In this document: positions 46,962-56,551 of the stretch, piece after piece
Layout of the letters: the number at the start of each line of letters is the position of its first letter
How positions within the stretch are numbered: the stretch's first letter is position 1
NCBI RefSeq assembly: GCF_005938745.2
Contig: NZ_VCBX02000001.1
Coordinates: forward strand, 5,098,501-5,162,500
DNA: 64,000 nucleotides
Direction: 5' to 3'
From: Rhodococcus sp. KBS0724
GTDB taxonomy: Bacteria; Actinomycetota; Actinomycetes; Mycobacteriales; Mycobacteriaceae
Translations under genes and position numbers: made by a program
Notes under the pieces: generated by a model
Seen by the model: the letters and a program-made list of their open reading frames with translations, nothing else
What the model was told of the DNA's origin: nothing
Databases searched by the model: none

Positions 46962-47744
46962 TTACGTTCCGGTTAAACGTTTGTTCGTCAACCTCGACAG
47001 CCACGCAGGCGAGAACCGCGACACAGCGAGAAGCGCTTTCGCCTGCACTCCCACCGGATAGTGAACCTTGGGCATGCGGCCGGCGCCGCGCGTCGCATCC
47101 CAGAGTTCCTGCGCGACTTCCGTTGCAGTGAGCTTGATTCCGAGCGATCGCGTCGACCCGGTGTCCATCCCGGCGACCATGGCGGTCTGAACGAAGAGAG
47201 GCCACAAGGCAATCACCCGGATGTCATGTTCGGCCCATTCGAGGTCGAGTGCCTCCGTCAACCCCCGGACCGCGAACTTCGTGGCCCCGTACGTCGCCAG
47301 TTCGGGCTGTCCGTAAATGGCCGAAGCCGAACACATATTCACGACCTGAGCACCCGGTGTGCTGCGCAGATACGGAAACGCCGTGTGCGTGCCATTGAGA
47401 ACGCCGGTGACGTTGATATCGACCATGCGGCGATGCGCAGCAAGGGAAATGCTCTCGAATTTCCCCGACGACAGAACCCCGGCATTGTTGACCAGGATGT
47501 CGAGTCGGCCCGACGCACCCACAAAATCGGCCAACTGTTTCGACCACTGCTCCGGATCCGTCACGTCGAGTGCGCCGGTCACCGCCGCACCCCCGAACCC
47601 GTTGATCTCGGCGGCCAGGGTCGTCAACCCGGACACGTCGATGTCATAGGCGCCAACCCGATAACCCTTGCGCGCAAACAGCAACGCTGCCTCACGGCCG
47701 ATTCCCGATGCCGCCCCGGTGACGAAGATGCTCCGCTCAGGCAT
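46962..47744 (-). CDS. SDR family oxidoreductase
   Basis: 260 residues of the classical short-chain dehydrogenase fold. The cofactor loop is TGAASGIGREAA, NNAG is present, and the catalytic Ser and YxxxK are in CSASAIYGQ and YGATK. The aspartate in AYDIDV after strand 2 favours NAD. It begins inside the last codons of the lysoplasmalogenase gene (8-bp overlap), so the two are co-translated. The substrate is unknown; a lipid aldehyde is one guess from the neighbour. Confidence 0.88.
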   Translation of the reverse strand: MPERSIFVTGAASGIGREAALLFARKGYRVGAYDIDVSGLTTLAAEINGFGGAAVTGALDVTDPEQWSKQLADFVGASGRLDILVNNAGVLSSGKFESISLAAHRRMVDINVTGVLNGTHTAFPYLRSTPGAQVVNMCSASAIYGQPELATYGATKFAVRGLTEALDLEWAEHDIRVIALWPLFVQTAMVAGMDTGSTRSLGIKLTATEVAQELWDATRGAGRMPKVHYPVGVQAKALLAVSRFSPAWLSRLTNKRLTGT

Positions 47745-48447
47745 TTTTACGACCGAGAGCAAGCATTCCCTCGACAAGCATCAACTGGGCTGCCGCATAC
47801 GATGCGAGAATCACGCCTTCAGCGGCCGCGCGTCCTGTCTTTCCCCGAATGAGCAAGCGTCGCACCACAATCAAACCGTCGGACGCGGTGAACAGCACGC
47901 CGCCCACCCCCAGCCAGGATCGCCGTTCCTGGCCCGGTACCACCACGTCCAGCACCGTCTTGGTTCCCGGCGCCAAAGCCGGATCCGCCGACAACGTCGA
48001 GGTAGTTCCCAACAGCAATCCGTACGCGGTCAACGGTGTCGACACCTCAGGAGCCTTCGCGCGCAGCAACCCGGAAGCCGTGGACCACCCGCTCATACGA
48101 GGCTTGAGCGCAGCCCTCGTCGGCCGGGCACCACGACGCAACAGCAGCGCCGAATAACTCGACTGCATGACGGCAAACGAAGACGCACCCTTCACCAGGC
48201 GAGCATCGTTGTCCGGGTCGATCATGAACACGTCACCGATCGTTGCCGCAGCAAGACCCGCCAGGAGCAGCGCAGTATCGGCGGTATCCGTCTCGGATCG
48301 CTTGCGCAGCACCCTGACCGCAAGCGACGGCGCAATCAACGGCTTGGCAATCTGTTGAACACGCTCATTACCGAGCACCGCCCCAGCCACCGTAGCCGCC
48401 GTTGCCGCCGCAAAAACCGCGTGCTCGATGCCCCACTTGCCTGCCAT
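47737..48447 (-). CDS. YhhN/TMEM86 family lysoplasmalogenase-like membrane protein
   Basis: 236 residues with about seven hydrophobic segments. Family traits are KPLIAPSLAVRVL near the N-terminus, GDVFMIDPDNDARLVKGASSFAVMQ in the middle and SDGLIVVRRL near the C-terminus. TMEM86 proteins cleave the vinyl-ether bond of lysoplasmalogens, releasing an aldehyde. AGGAGG is 7 nt before the ATG, and a 14-bp tandem duplication (48459-48486) starts at this ribosome site. The coupled SDR could handle the released aldehyde (inference). Confidence 0.8.
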   Translation of the reverse strand: MAGKWGIEHAVFAAATAATVAGAVLGNERVQQIAKPLIAPSLAVRVLRKRSETDTADTALLLAGLAAATIGDVFMIDPDNDARLVKGASSFAVMQSSYSALLLRRGARPTRAALKPRMSGWSTASGLLRAKAPEVSTPLTAYGLLLGTTSTLSADPALAPGTKTVLDVVVPGQERRSWLGVGGVLFTASDGLIVVRRLLIRGKTGRAAAEGVILASYAAAQLMLVEGMLALGRKNA

Positions 48448-48510
48448 GCCCAGTCCTCCTGTTGGTTGCGCGCTGTTGGTTACGCGTCCAAGACGACCGT
48501 ACTGGGTAAT

Positions 48511-49221
48511 TCAGTGGGAATCACGAGATTTGACGTCAGCTCCGTACAGGTCGACGTATTCCTGCCCGGACTGCTCGCACAGTGCCGCCATCAACTCGTC
48601 AGTTGCGGCGCGGACAACAGCCTGATGGCTCCGCAGTTCTCGGTAGCGGGAGAAATCGATCGGCTCGCCCACACTGACGTGCACCTTGCTGAATCGCCAC
48701 ATCCTGGTGCCAGGCGGATTCACCGCGTCGCCGCCGTGAACAACAACCGGGATAACGGGAACACCCGTTTCCAACGCAACCCGGATCACCCCCGTTTTAC
48801 CTTTGTGCAGACGACCGTCCGGCGATCGTGTCCCCTCGGGGTAGATCGCCCACACTCCACCCCGTTCGAGGATTCCGACGGCAGTGTCCAGCGCCGCACG
48901 TGAAGCGTCGGCGCCACTGCGGTCGATGGGAACTTGACCTGCGCCGCCGAAGAACCAGCGCTGCAACGCGCCCTTGATGCCGGAACCTGTGAAGTACTCG
49001 CTCTTTGCAACAAAGGTGATCCGTCGGCGCACCTTCAGAACCAGGAAGAACGAGTCGACAACCGCCCGGTGATTGCCGGCAAGTATCACCGGCCCCTTCC
49101 TGGGAATATTGCGGTGTCCCTCGATCGTGGGGCGCCCGAAGACCCACAGCACCGGCCCGATCAGGACGTATTTAAACAGTCGATACAGCACGCAAGCACC
49201 CCGATCAGTGAGAGTAGACAC
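48511..49221 (-). CDS. 1-acyl-sn-glycerol-3-phosphate acyltransferase-like (PlsC family)
   Basis: 236 residues. The catalytic H-x4-D is in GNHRAVVDSFF, with acceptor motifs AIYPEGTRSPDGRL and VIPVVVHGGD. It transfers acyl groups to lysophosphatidic acid or a related acceptor. The GTG at 49221 lies inside a perfect palindrome shared with the divergent TetR gene, so transcription is probably repressed by that regulator. Confidence 0.88.
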   Translation of the reverse strand: MSTLTDRGACVLYRLFKYVLIGPVLWVFGRPTIEGHRNIPRKGPVILAGNHRAVVDSFFLVLKVRRRITFVAKSEYFTGSGIKGALQRWFFGGAGQVPIDRSGADASRAALDTAVGILERGGVWAIYPEGTRSPDGRLHKGKTGVIRVALETGVPVIPVVVHGGDAVNPPGTRMWRFSKVHVSVGEPIDFSRYRELRSHQAVVRAATDELMAALCEQSGQEYVDLYGADVKSRDSH

Positions 49222-49252
49222 TGTCTACTTACCTGAATGGTAGACACTGACT
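49213..49252. promoter_or_regulatory. TetR operator region between plsC-like and tetR genes
   Basis: A perfect 17-bp palindrome, AGTAGACA-C-TGTCTACT (49213-49229), covers the plsC-like start codon. A second partial site repeats GTAGACACTG at 49240-49249, 26 bp away, just before the TetR start. Two sites in the 34-bp gap suggest joint autorepression. Confidence 0.75.
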
Positions 49253-49255
49253 TCC

Positions 49256-49810
49256 ATGTCTGCCACCACACTCCGCGACACCCTGGTCGCCACGGGCGTC
49301 GACATTCTCGACACCGACGGCCTCGCCGCCCTGACGTTGCGAGAGATAACCCGCCGAGCAGGCGTGTCCCATGGAGCGCCCAGACGTTACTTCCCGACAC
49401 ACAACAGCCTACTTGCGGCGATCGCCTCACGGGGTCTACAGGATCTGAGCGCGCGACTCGCACCGACACTCGGCGCGTCCACGCCGGCGCGAGCTCGATT
49501 GATCTCTGCCGCAATCGAATACGTCGCCTTTGCGCAGGAGCGGCCGGCGATGTTCGAGCTGATGTTCCGCCACGATGTACTCGAAGGCGCCGGCTCGAAC
49601 CTCCGTGCAACATCGCTTCCACTCTTCGAGGCACTGCGAACTCTGGCCGAAGCAGACCAAGCCCCGGATCCGAACGCGGCCGCACTGAAGATCTGGACGG
49701 GGACACACGGAATTGCAGTCTTGGCCGCAAACCGCAGTCTGGATCTCGTGGCCCCAGAACTTGCCATCGAAGATCTCGTCAGATCGGCCGTCGTGGCACA
49801 TCTCCCTTGA
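49256..49810 (+). CDS. TetR family transcriptional regulator
   Basis: 184 residues. The N-terminal HTH is LTLREITRRAGVSHGAPRRYFPTHNSLLAAIA. The C-terminal part has the TetR_C pattern AIEYVAFAQERPAMFELMFRHDVLE found in regulators of lipid and drug genes. It probably represses the divergent acyltransferase gene and itself through the palindrome upstream. The ligand may be an acyl chain or drug (inference). Confidence 0.88.
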   Translation: MSATTLRDTLVATGVDILDTDGLAALTLREITRRAGVSHGAPRRYFPTHNSLLAAIASRGLQDLSARLAPTLGASTPARARLISAAIEYVAFAQERPAMFELMFRHDVLEGAGSNLRATSLPLFEALRTLAEADQAPDPNAAALKIWTGTHGIAVLAANRSLDLVAPELAIEDLVRSAVVAHLP

Positions 49811-49865
49811 ACCATGTTGCCAAAGACTCGTTTACACAGTCATTACCTTATGGAAGGATTCGAGC

Positions 49866-50315
49866 GTGCCCGATCAGGAACAGAGATTGCACGACCTACT
49901 GGTCGACTTGGTGAGCAACACCCATCGCTTCACCAAGATGGCGACGTCACTTGCTGCCGATCGCTACCCCCGGACCTGGCTCCGCGCACTGGCGTTGCTC
50001 GAGGAATACGGCGAAATGCGAATCAGTGACTTCGCCAGAATCGATCACTGCTCACAGCCGTCGGCAACCGCTGTGATGCGCACTCTCGGCGAGCGCGGTT
50101 TGGTCGAACGACGCCCGGATCCGGACGACGCCCGAGCCGTACTGGTCGCAATGACCGATGTGGGACGAAAGACCCTAGCTGACGGCCGACACGCCATCGC
50201 TGACGCCCTGATTCCGCATTTTGCCGACCTCGAACCCGAGCAAATCGAACGCCTGACCGTGGGATTGGCCGAGCTGCGATCGATGATCACATCGGCAAGG
50301 CCTTCGGCCCTGTGA
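49866..50315 (+). CDS. MarR family transcriptional regulator
   Basis: 149 residues. The winged helix runs about 40-105, with ALALLEEYGEMRISDFARIDHCSQPSA (recognition helix), and the wing is RRPDPDDARAVLVAMTDVG. The GTG at 49866 has AGGA 7 nt upstream. No divergent target is adjacent, since TetR lies upstream on the same strand, so its targets are unknown. A strong terminator overlaps its stop codon. Confidence 0.88.
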   Translation: MPDQEQRLHDLLVDLVSNTHRFTKMATSLAADRYPRTWLRALALLEEYGEMRISDFARIDHCSQPSATAVMRTLGERGLVERRPDPDDARAVLVAMTDVGRKTLADGRHAIADALIPHFADLEPEQIERLTVGLAELRSMITSARPSAL

Positions 50316-50353
50316 GCCCTTTCCGGTAGCGCGAACTACCGGAAAAAGCTCAC
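50312..50353. terminator. Bidirectional terminator between MarR and pyrE
   Basis: TTTCCGGTAG (50320-50329) pairs with CTACCGGAAA (50336-50345), and the outer GTGAGC (50312-50317) pairs with GCTCAC (50348-50353) across a CC/AA bulge. A run of A on one side and T on the other fit termination in both directions. The stop codon of the MarR gene lies within the stem. Confidence 0.88.
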
Positions 50354-50359
50354 GGGGCG

Positions 50360-50893
50360 TCAGCTCAAGTTGAGATCGTCCAAGCCCAGAAGCGAGCGGT
50401 ACTCCACACCCTCTGCACCGATAACGGCGTCGGCGCCGGTCGCGCGATCCACCACTGTCGCCACACCGACCACGATGGCGCCCGCATCACGAAGTGCCTT
50501 CACCGCGGTGAGCGGAGAGTTACCCGTGGTCGTGGTGTCCTCGACAACCAGAACACGCTTGCCAACCACATCGGGGCCCTCGATCTGACGCTGCATTCCG
50601 TGAGCCTTGGCGGCCTTACGGACGACAAACGCGTCGATCGGACGGCCGGGAGCGTGCATCACTGCCATCGCCACCGGGTCTGCGCCCATGGTCAAACCGC
50701 CCACGGCGTCGAAATCCCAGTCCGAAACGAGTTCACGCAGCAGTGAACCGATCAACGGTCCTGCCTTGTGGTGAAGCGTCGCGCGGCGAAGATCCACGTA
50801 GTAGTCGGCTTCCTTGCCCGAGGACAACGTCACCTTTCCGTGCACAACTGCCAGTTCGCGCACCAGCGCAGCCAAATCTTCACGATCGCTCAT
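50360..50893 (-). CDS. pyrE: Orotate phosphoribosyltransferase
   Basis: 177 residues. It joins orotate to PRPP to form OMP in pyrimidine synthesis. The PRPP loop is VLVVEDTTTTGNSP, and LSSGKEADYYVDLR near residue 20 is the substrate segment. It matches Rv0382c by position. Confidence 0.95.
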   Translation of the reverse strand: MSDREDLAALVRELAVVHGKVTLSSGKEADYYVDLRRATLHHKAGPLIGSLLRELVSDWDFDAVGGLTMGADPVAMAVMHAPGRPIDAFVVRKAAKAHGMQRQIEGPDVVGKRVLVVEDTTTTGNSPLTAVKALRDAGAIVVGVATVVDRATGADAVIGAEGVEYRSLLGLDDLNLS

Positions 50894-50946
50894 GAGTGCT
50901 CAGCCTACCGACCACAGCGCCGTCGCAATAATCAACGTACGACCTG

Positions 50947-51747
50947 TTACGTACGACCCCGCCCGCGTCCGACAAGGTTGGTCATCTTACGAACCAGACC
51001 CTTGGGCACCAGACGTCCGGCAGTGGTGAGGATCTTGTACTGAATGCCGGGAATGCTGATGACCTTGTTGTCGCCGAGGTCCTTCATCGACGTCGCAACC
51101 ACCTGATCGACGCTCAACCACATCGGCTTCGGAATCGACGACATCTCGATTCCAGCTCGCTCGTGGAACTCCGTCCGGATGAACCCCGGGCACAGCGCTT
51201 GAACTCGAACTCCGGTTCCGGCCAGCCCGCCGGACAATCCTTCGGTGAACGAAATCACGTAGGCCTTGCTGGCCGAATACGTCGAACCGCGCCCGGACAG
51301 CAGTCCCGCGACACTGGCGACATTGACGATGGTTCCGTTCGCGGACGCGATCATGCTGGGCAACGCCGCACGGGTCAAGCGCATAACGGCAGTGACATTG
51401 ACGTCGAGTTGAGCTTGCAGAAGAGCCGGATCAGCGGTCCAGAATTCACCGGACGTACCGAACCCGGCGTTGTTGACCAGGACGTCCACGCCGCGGGCCA
51501 ACCGGTCGGCGACCGCGTCACGACCAGGTTCCGTGGCGAGGTCGGACACCAGAATTTCCGATTCGGTCCCGAACATCGCGGACAGTTCGGAGGCAAGATC
51601 ACGCAATCTCACTTCGTCCCGTGCAACAAGCACCAGGTCGTAGCCGATCGACGCATATTTCTTGGCAAACCCGGCACCCAGACCTGACGTAGGGCCGGTG
51701 ACCAGGGCTACAGGACGCGCAGGGCGATCCGAGTTCGATGACGACAT
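50947..51747 (-). CDS. SDR family oxidoreductase
   Basis: 266 residues. The cofactor loop is TGPTSGLGAGFA, with NNAGF, and the catalytic Ser and YxxxK are in VASVAGLLSGRGSTYSASK. The arginine in VARDEVRL favours NADP. The C-terminal ~40 residues are basic (LVRKMTNLVGRGRGR), typical of membrane-associated mycobacterial SDRs. The ATG at 51747 leaves a short Ser-rich lead; the substrate is unknown. Confidence 0.88.
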   Translation of the reverse strand: MSSSNSDRPARPVALVTGPTSGLGAGFAKKYASIGYDLVLVARDEVRLRDLASELSAMFGTESEILVSDLATEPGRDAVADRLARGVDVLVNNAGFGTSGEFWTADPALLQAQLDVNVTAVMRLTRAALPSMIASANGTIVNVASVAGLLSGRGSTYSASKAYVISFTEGLSGGLAGTGVRVQALCPGFIRTEFHERAGIEMSSIPKPMWLSVDQVVATSMKDLGDNKVISIPGIQYKILTTAGRLVPKGLVRKMTNLVGRGRGRT

Positions 51748-51797
51748 ACCGGCCACGCTAGTGCGTCGAGGCTCCAAACGTGCGGCTTACACGCGGC

Positions 51798-52715
51798 TCA
51801 ATCGACGGGGCGTACGGTTCCCGAGCGCTGGGTGCCGGTATTCGGTTTCGGCGTGGTCGGCGGGGCGGGAAACTCGCGACGAGGTGCATCCGGGGCAGCA
51901 CGACGAGGCAATTCGGGCGCCTCACGACGCTGCGATTCGGGAACCTCACGAGGGGCCTGTTGTGCGTTGCGAACGGCCTGCGGTGCTTCCCGGTTCTGCG
52001 GTGCTTCCCGGTTCTGCGGTGCTTCGCGGTTCTGGGATGCATCAGCGCCTTCGCCGCGGGGTCGAGGACGGCTCGGGTCGTGGTCGACTTCGAGTTCACG
52101 CGGATCCGTGACGGGAGGGAGAACGTGCAAGATGCCGGACAACCGCGCGACAGCTTCGATGGCAGCATCCCAATCGCGCCCCGTGCTCGAGACCGGAAGA
52201 GAGCCGAGAGTCCAGCGACCCTCACTCCACAGCATGCTGATTGCCGGCGGAACTGATTCGGTGAACGCGACCATGCGCTGGTCACAGACCCGTCGAGCGA
52301 TTTCGAGGTCGGTGGCAAACACGACGCGCGGGCCGATTGCGCCCAGCAGGTTGAGGTCGCCGTCCTTGGGCGGTGCCGTCGATTTGAGCCGTAGGTCAAT
52401 GTCGACGTCAGACCCGATTTCGCGTCGAACCGCCACGATGGTTGCGGTTTCCTCGAGGTCGAAGAGCACGAACTGCTCACCCCGCCTGGTACCGCGCACG
52501 ACGTCGGTGGCGGTCAGATAATCCTGCTTGGCCATCGCTGCACGGTGCCACTCGCCGGCAAGCTGATCGTCGGCACCGGTGTACGTGTAGCCCTGCGCTT
52601 TTGCCCAAATCTGCCGTACGCGGCCGGATTGATCACGCCTTGTTCTATCGACGTACAGAAGCGCACCCGCGCCTGCGAGTGCCACTAATGCGAGTCCGAA
52701 CCACATTCCAGTCAT
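51798..52715 (-). CDS. Conserved membrane protein with Pro/Arg-rich repeat tail, Rv0383c-like
   Basis: 305 residues. One N-terminal transmembrane helix (GLALVALAGAGALLYV) is followed by a ~190-residue cytoplasmic domain without a name I recognise and a disordered tail from ~210 rich in Arg, Glu, Pro and Gln. The tail has three exact QNREAP repeats encoded by an 18-bp tandem DNA repeat. It sits between pyrE and clpB as Rv0383c does. The function is unknown. Confidence 0.75.
   Translation of the reverse strand: MTGMWFGLALVALAGAGALLYVDRTRRDQSGRVRQIWAKAQGYTYTGADDQLAGEWHRAAMAKQDYLTATDVVRGTRRGEQFVLFDLEETATIVAVRREIGSDVDIDLRLKSTAPPKDGDLNLLGAIGPRVVFATDLEIARRVCDQRMVAFTESVPPAISMLWSEGRWTLGSLPVSSTGRDWDAAIEAVARLSGILHVLPPVTDPRELEVDHDPSRPRPRGEGADASQNREAPQNREAPQNREAPQAVRNAQQAPREVPESQRREAPELPRRAAPDAPRREFPAPPTTPKPNTGTQRSGTVRPVD
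51982..52035 (-). repeat. 18-bp coding tandem repeat (QNREAP x3)
   Basis: Three units at 51982-51999, 52000-52017 and 52018-52035. The first two are identical and the third differs at two bases. It stays in frame, so copy number can vary without frameshift. Confidence 0.85.
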
Positions 52716-52801
52716 CACTGCCAGCCTAGCGACTTCCGTCGACAACCTCCCGCAACACCCTGACGAATCCCCCGGTGTGTCCCACGCGACCTCAGTCCGG
52801 T

Positions 52802-53731
52802 TCAGTTGCCGAACGACGGCAACGATGTATCGAGAATGGTCTTTGCGGTCATCGTTCCGTTCTCCACGGCGGTGCCGTCGACGACGATGTTGTCACCTGG
52901 TTGCAGGTCAGCGACAGACGAGCGATTGAACGCGATCAACGTCGTCTCGGACGTAGTGAGAATGGTGGTCTGAGATCCACCGATCGAGTTGATGACCAGG
53001 GTGCCGCCGTCGTTGGACACGACTGTGCCGACAGCTCCGCCGGCTTGGCCGATGACATCACCGAGGCCGCCAGGCAGTTTGTCGAGCGGCGACGACGTCG
53101 GCGACGGCGCAGGTGCGGTGGTCGTAGGTTTTGGCGTCGTCGGCGCAACAGTGCTGGTGGGCGGAGCGAAGGCCGTCTGCGTTCCCGATTCACCCGAGGA
53201 ACCGAACAGTGAAATCCCGATGATCGCGACTACGGCAACCAGGATGCCGACAACTCCGGCCGCGATCCAGGTCCCGAGCTTGCGCCGCTTCCCACCATCC
53301 GGTGGCCCACCATCCGGCGACCGACTGTCCAAGAACGGTTGTTCCGGCGGCACCCCGCCGCCGCCTCCACCCGCAACCGGATACTGCTGTGTCTGCCCGT
53401 ACTGCTGCGTCTGCCCGTACTGCTGCGCGTCGTACGTCGGGTACGCCTGCGTCGCGCCGGGCGGCGGGGCCTGCGGATCGAATTGCGGGTTGTACGGCGG
53501 AAACGCCTGCGTCGGGTTCGGCTGGCCCTGCTGGTTCGGCTGGCCCTGCTGGTTCGGCTGGCCCTGCTGGTTCGGCTGGCCCAAGTACTCGGTGTTCTGA
53601 TCCGGCCCACCACCGTAGGGATACTGCTGTTGACCTGGGTACTGCTGCTGCCCCTGATTTTGGTACTGCTGAGGTATCTCGAAATGCTCGGTCGGCTGGT
53701 CCGACTTACACGGATCGTTTTGATCGGTCAT
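52802..53731 (-). CDS. Membrane protein with Gln/Pro repeats and a DUF5666-like domain
   Basis: 309 residues. A long disordered N-terminus rich in Gln, Tyr, Pro and Gly contains GQPNQQ repeats and two YGQTQQ units. One transmembrane helix (TWIAAGVVGILVAVVAIIGISLF) near residue 165 and a Thr/Pro linker lead to a ~90-residue extracytoplasmic beta domain (GTVVSNDGGTLVINSIGG, QPGDNIVVDGTAVENGTMTAKTIL) resembling DUF5666. The function is unknown. The repeats are size-variable candidates. Confidence 0.75.
   Translation of the reverse strand: MTDQNDPCKSDQPTEHFEIPQQYQNQGQQQYPGQQQYPYGGGPDQNTEYLGQPNQQGQPNQQGQPNQQGQPNPTQAFPPYNPQFDPQAPPPGATQAYPTYDAQQYGQTQQYGQTQQYPVAGGGGGGVPPEQPFLDSRSPDGGPPDGGKRRKLGTWIAAGVVGILVAVVAIIGISLFGSSGESGTQTAFAPPTSTVAPTTPKPTTTAPAPSPTSSPLDKLPGGLGDVIGQAGGAVGTVVSNDGGTLVINSIGGSQTTILTTSETTLIAFNRSSVADLQPGDNIVVDGTAVENGTMTAKTILDTSLPSFGN
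53517..53583 (-). repeat. 18-bp coding tandem repeat (GQPNQQ)
   Basis: Three identical 18-bp units (53517-53534, 53535-53552, 53553-53570) and a partial fourth encode GQPNQQ. Identity at the DNA level suggests recent expansion. Confidence 0.85.
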
Positions 53732-53830
53732 TCCTGGCCACCTTCATGTCGGACGTACGGGTGCGGGCTACATCTGCCGTACGAGGATCCAGCCGTCCAG
53801 CGTAGACAAAATCCAGGGTAGAGAAAACGC

Positions 53831-53868
53831 GAATGCCCCGCCGATCCGTGTGGATCGACGGGGCATTC
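53831..53868. terminator. clpB terminator
   Basis: GAATGCCCCG (53831-53840) pairs with CGGGGCATTC (53859-53868), and inside it CGATCC pairs with GGATCG around a GTGT loop. On the minus strand it is followed by GCGTTTTCTC, giving a usable T-tract after clpB. Confidence 0.88.
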
Positions 53869-53894
53869 CGCTTACTGGATCAGGACAGAACCAG

Positions 53895-56447
53895 TTAGGA
53901 CAGAACCAACTGGTCCGCGTCCTCGCTGACACCGACGTGCACGGTGTCGCCGTCCTGGACCTTGCCGGCCAGGAGCAGCTTGGCGAGCTGGTCGCCGATC
54001 GACTGCTGGACGAGTCGACGCAGAGGCCGAGCGCCGTACAGCGGGTCGTAGCCGCGCACCGCGAGCCACATCCGAGCCGCACCGTTCACCTCGAGGGTGA
54101 GTCGACGCGCAGCCAGACGCTTCTGCAGCTGCTCGAGCTGGATGTCCACGATGTGCTCCAACTGCTCTTCGGAGAGCGAGTCGAAGATGACCACGTCGTC
54201 GAGACGGTTGATGAACTCGGGCTTGAACGCGTGACGTACCGCGTCCATGACCTGCTCCCTCGTTCCACCGGATCCCAGGTTTGAGGTCAGGATCAGGATG
54301 GTGTTGCGGAAGTCCACCGTGCGGCCTTGACCGTCGGTGAGTCGGCCTTCGTCGAGCACTGCGAGCAGTACGTCGAACACGTCGGGGTGTGCCTTCTCGA
54401 CCTCGTCGAAGAGGACCACCGAGTACGGGCGTCGCCGAACTGCTTCGGTGAGCTGGCCGCCGGCTTCGTAACCGACGTATCCCGGAGGGGCACCGACGAG
54501 TCGGGCCACCGAGTGCTTCTCACCGTATTCGCTCATGTCGATGCGGATCATCGCGCGCTCGTCGTCGAAGAGGAAGTCCGCCAAGGCTTTGGCGAGCTCC
54601 GTCTTACCGACGCCGGTCGGGCCGAGGAACAGGAACGAACCGGTGGGCCGATTGGGATCGGCAACGCCTGCACGGGCGCGGCGAACCGCATCCGAGACGG
54701 CGACGACGGCGTCAGTCTGTCCGACAACGCGCTTGCCGAGTTCGGACTCCATGCGGAGCAGCTTCTCGGTTTCGCCTTCCATCATGCGACCGGCCGGAAT
54801 ACCGGTCCAGGCTGCGACCACGTCTGCGACGTCGTCGGGCCCGACCTCTTCCTTGAGCATCACGTCGCCGTCGGAGGCGGCGCCGGAAGCCTCTGCTGCG
54901 GCTTCGAGTTCCTTCTCCAATGCGGGGATGCGGCCGTACCGCAGCTCGGCTGCCTTGCCCAGATCGCCGTCACGCTCAGCGCGTTCGGACTCTCCTCGCA
55001 GGGATTCGAGCTGTTCCTTGAGCACGCGCACCGAGTCGATGGCCTGCTTCTCGTTCTGCCAGCGAGTGCTGAGCTGGCTGAGCTTTTCGCGGTCGTCGGC
55101 GAGTTCCTGGCGCAGCTTTTCGAGCCGCGCCTTCGAGGCGTCGTCGGTTTCCTTCTCGAGTGCCACTTCCTCGATTTCGAGTCGGCGAACTGTGCGTTCC
55201 ACCTCGTCGATCTCGACGGGACGCGAGTCGATCTCCATGCGCAGACGCGATGCTGCTTCGTCGACGAGGTCGATGGCCTTGTCCGGCAGGAACCGCGACG
55301 TGATGTAGCGGTCCGACAGCGAAGCTGCTGCTACCAGTGCGGAGTCGGTGATGCGCACGCCGTGGTGCACTTCGTAGCGCTCCTTGAGGCCGCGCAGGAT
55401 GCCGACGGTGTCCTCCACCGAGGGCTCACCGACAAGTACCTGCTGGAAGCGACGCTCGAGTGCGGCGTCCTTCTCGATGTACTTGCGGTATTCCTCGAGC
55501 GTGGTGGCACCGACCAGTCGCAGCTCACCGCGGGCGAGCATCGGCTTGATCATGTTGCCTGCGTCCATCGCGGATTCGCCGGTGGCTCCGGCGCCGACGA
55601 TGGTGTGCAGCTCGTCGATGAAGGTGATGACCTGTCCGGCGCTGTTCTTGATGTCGTCGAGAACTGCCTTGAGGCGTTCCTCGAATTCACCGCGATACTT
55701 GGCACCGGCCACCATGGACCCGAGGTCCAGGGAGATGACGGTCTTTCCGCGCAGCGATTCCGGGACGTCGCCCGCGACGATGCGTTGGGCCAGGCCCTCC
55801 ACGATCGCGGTCTTACCGACGCCGGGCTCACCGATGAGTACGGGGTTGTTCTTGGTACGACGCGAAAGCACCTGCACAACGCGTCGAATCTCCGTGTCGC
55901 GGCCGATCACCGGGTCGAGCTTGCCGCTGCGTGCGGCTTCGGTGAGGTCGGTGGAGTACTTTTCCAGCGCTTGGTAAGTGCCTTCCGGCTCCGGGCTGGT
56001 GACACGCGCGCTGCCGCGAACTGTGGTGAATGCCTCACGGAGCGCGATGGGTGTCGCACCGTGATTCTTCAGCAGGGTCGCGACGTCGGAATCACCGTCG
56101 GCAAGTCCGTACAGCACGTGCTCGGTGGAGACGTACTCGTCGTCCATCTCGGTGGCGAGGTGCTGCGCGGAGGTCAGCGCCGCGAGTGCTTCACGCCCGA
56201 GTTGGGGTGTGGAGCTGGCACCGGTGGTTTTCGGCAGGCGATCCACCAGATTCTGAGCTTCGCGATGCACGACGGTGGGATCGACGCCTACTGCTTTGAG
56301 CAGCGGGCCGGCGATTCCGTCGGTTTGGTCGAGGAGTGCGACCAGCAGGTGTGCCGGTCGAATGTCGGGGTTACCCGCCGACGACGCCGACTGCAGTGCA
56401 GCCGTCATCGCAGCCTGGGTCTTGGTTGTTGGTGTGAACGAGTCCAC
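53895..56447 (-). CDS. clpB: ATP-dependent disaggregase ClpB
   Basis: 850 residues. The N-domain is followed by the first ATPase (GEPGVGKT near residue 205, [12 protein letters not shown]), a coiled-coil middle domain (~410-530) and the second ATPase (GPTGVGKT near 605, [14 protein letters not shown]). There is no ClpP-binding loop, so it is ClpB: it resolves aggregates with DnaK. The GTG at 56447 follows GAAAGGT. A HAIR palindrome lies upstream, indicating HspR control. It matches Rv0384c by position. Confidence 0.97.
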   Translation of the reverse strand: MDSFTPTTKTQAAMTAALQSASSAGNPDIRPAHLLVALLDQTDGIAGPLLKAVGVDPTVVHREAQNLVDRLPKTTGASSTPQLGREALAALTSAQHLATEMDDEYVSTEHVLYGLADGDSDVATLLKNHGATPIALREAFTTVRGSARVTSPEPEGTYQALEKYSTDLTEAARSGKLDPVIGRDTEIRRVVQVLSRRTKNNPVLIGEPGVGKTAIVEGLAQRIVAGDVPESLRGKTVISLDLGSMVAGAKYRGEFEERLKAVLDDIKNSAGQVITFIDELHTIVGAGATGESAMDAGNMIKPMLARGELRLVGATTLEEYRKYIEKDAALERRFQQVLVGEPSVEDTVGILRGLKERYEVHHGVRITDSALVAAASLSDRYITSRFLPDKAIDLVDEAASRLRMEIDSRPVEIDEVERTVRRLEIEEVALEKETDDASKARLEKLRQELADDREKLSQLSTRWQNEKQAIDSVRVLKEQLESLRGESERAERDGDLGKAAELRYGRIPALEKELEAAAEASGAASDGDVMLKEEVGPDDVADVVAAWTGIPAGRMMEGETEKLLRMESELGKRVVGQTDAVVAVSDAVRRARAGVADPNRPTGSFLFLGPTGVGKTELAKALADFLFDDERAMIRIDMSEYGEKHSVARLVGAPPGYVGYEAGGQLTEAVRRRPYSVVLFDEVEKAHPDVFDVLLAVLDEGRLTDGQGRTVDFRNTILILTSNLGSGGTREQVMDAVRHAFKPEFINRLDDVVIFDSLSEEQLEHIVDIQLEQLQKRLAARRLTLEVNGAARMWLAVRGYDPLYGARPLRRLVQQSIGDQLAKLLLAGKVQDGDTVHVGVSEDADQLVLS

Positions 56448-56551
56448 TTGTCACCTTTCTGGCCGGGCTCCGGTCGCCACAAGCGCGTCGAAGTCGAAGT
56501 TGTGGGCCGCTCCGGGTGGTGGTGCGGCCGTGTCAATATGCTCAACGCGGA

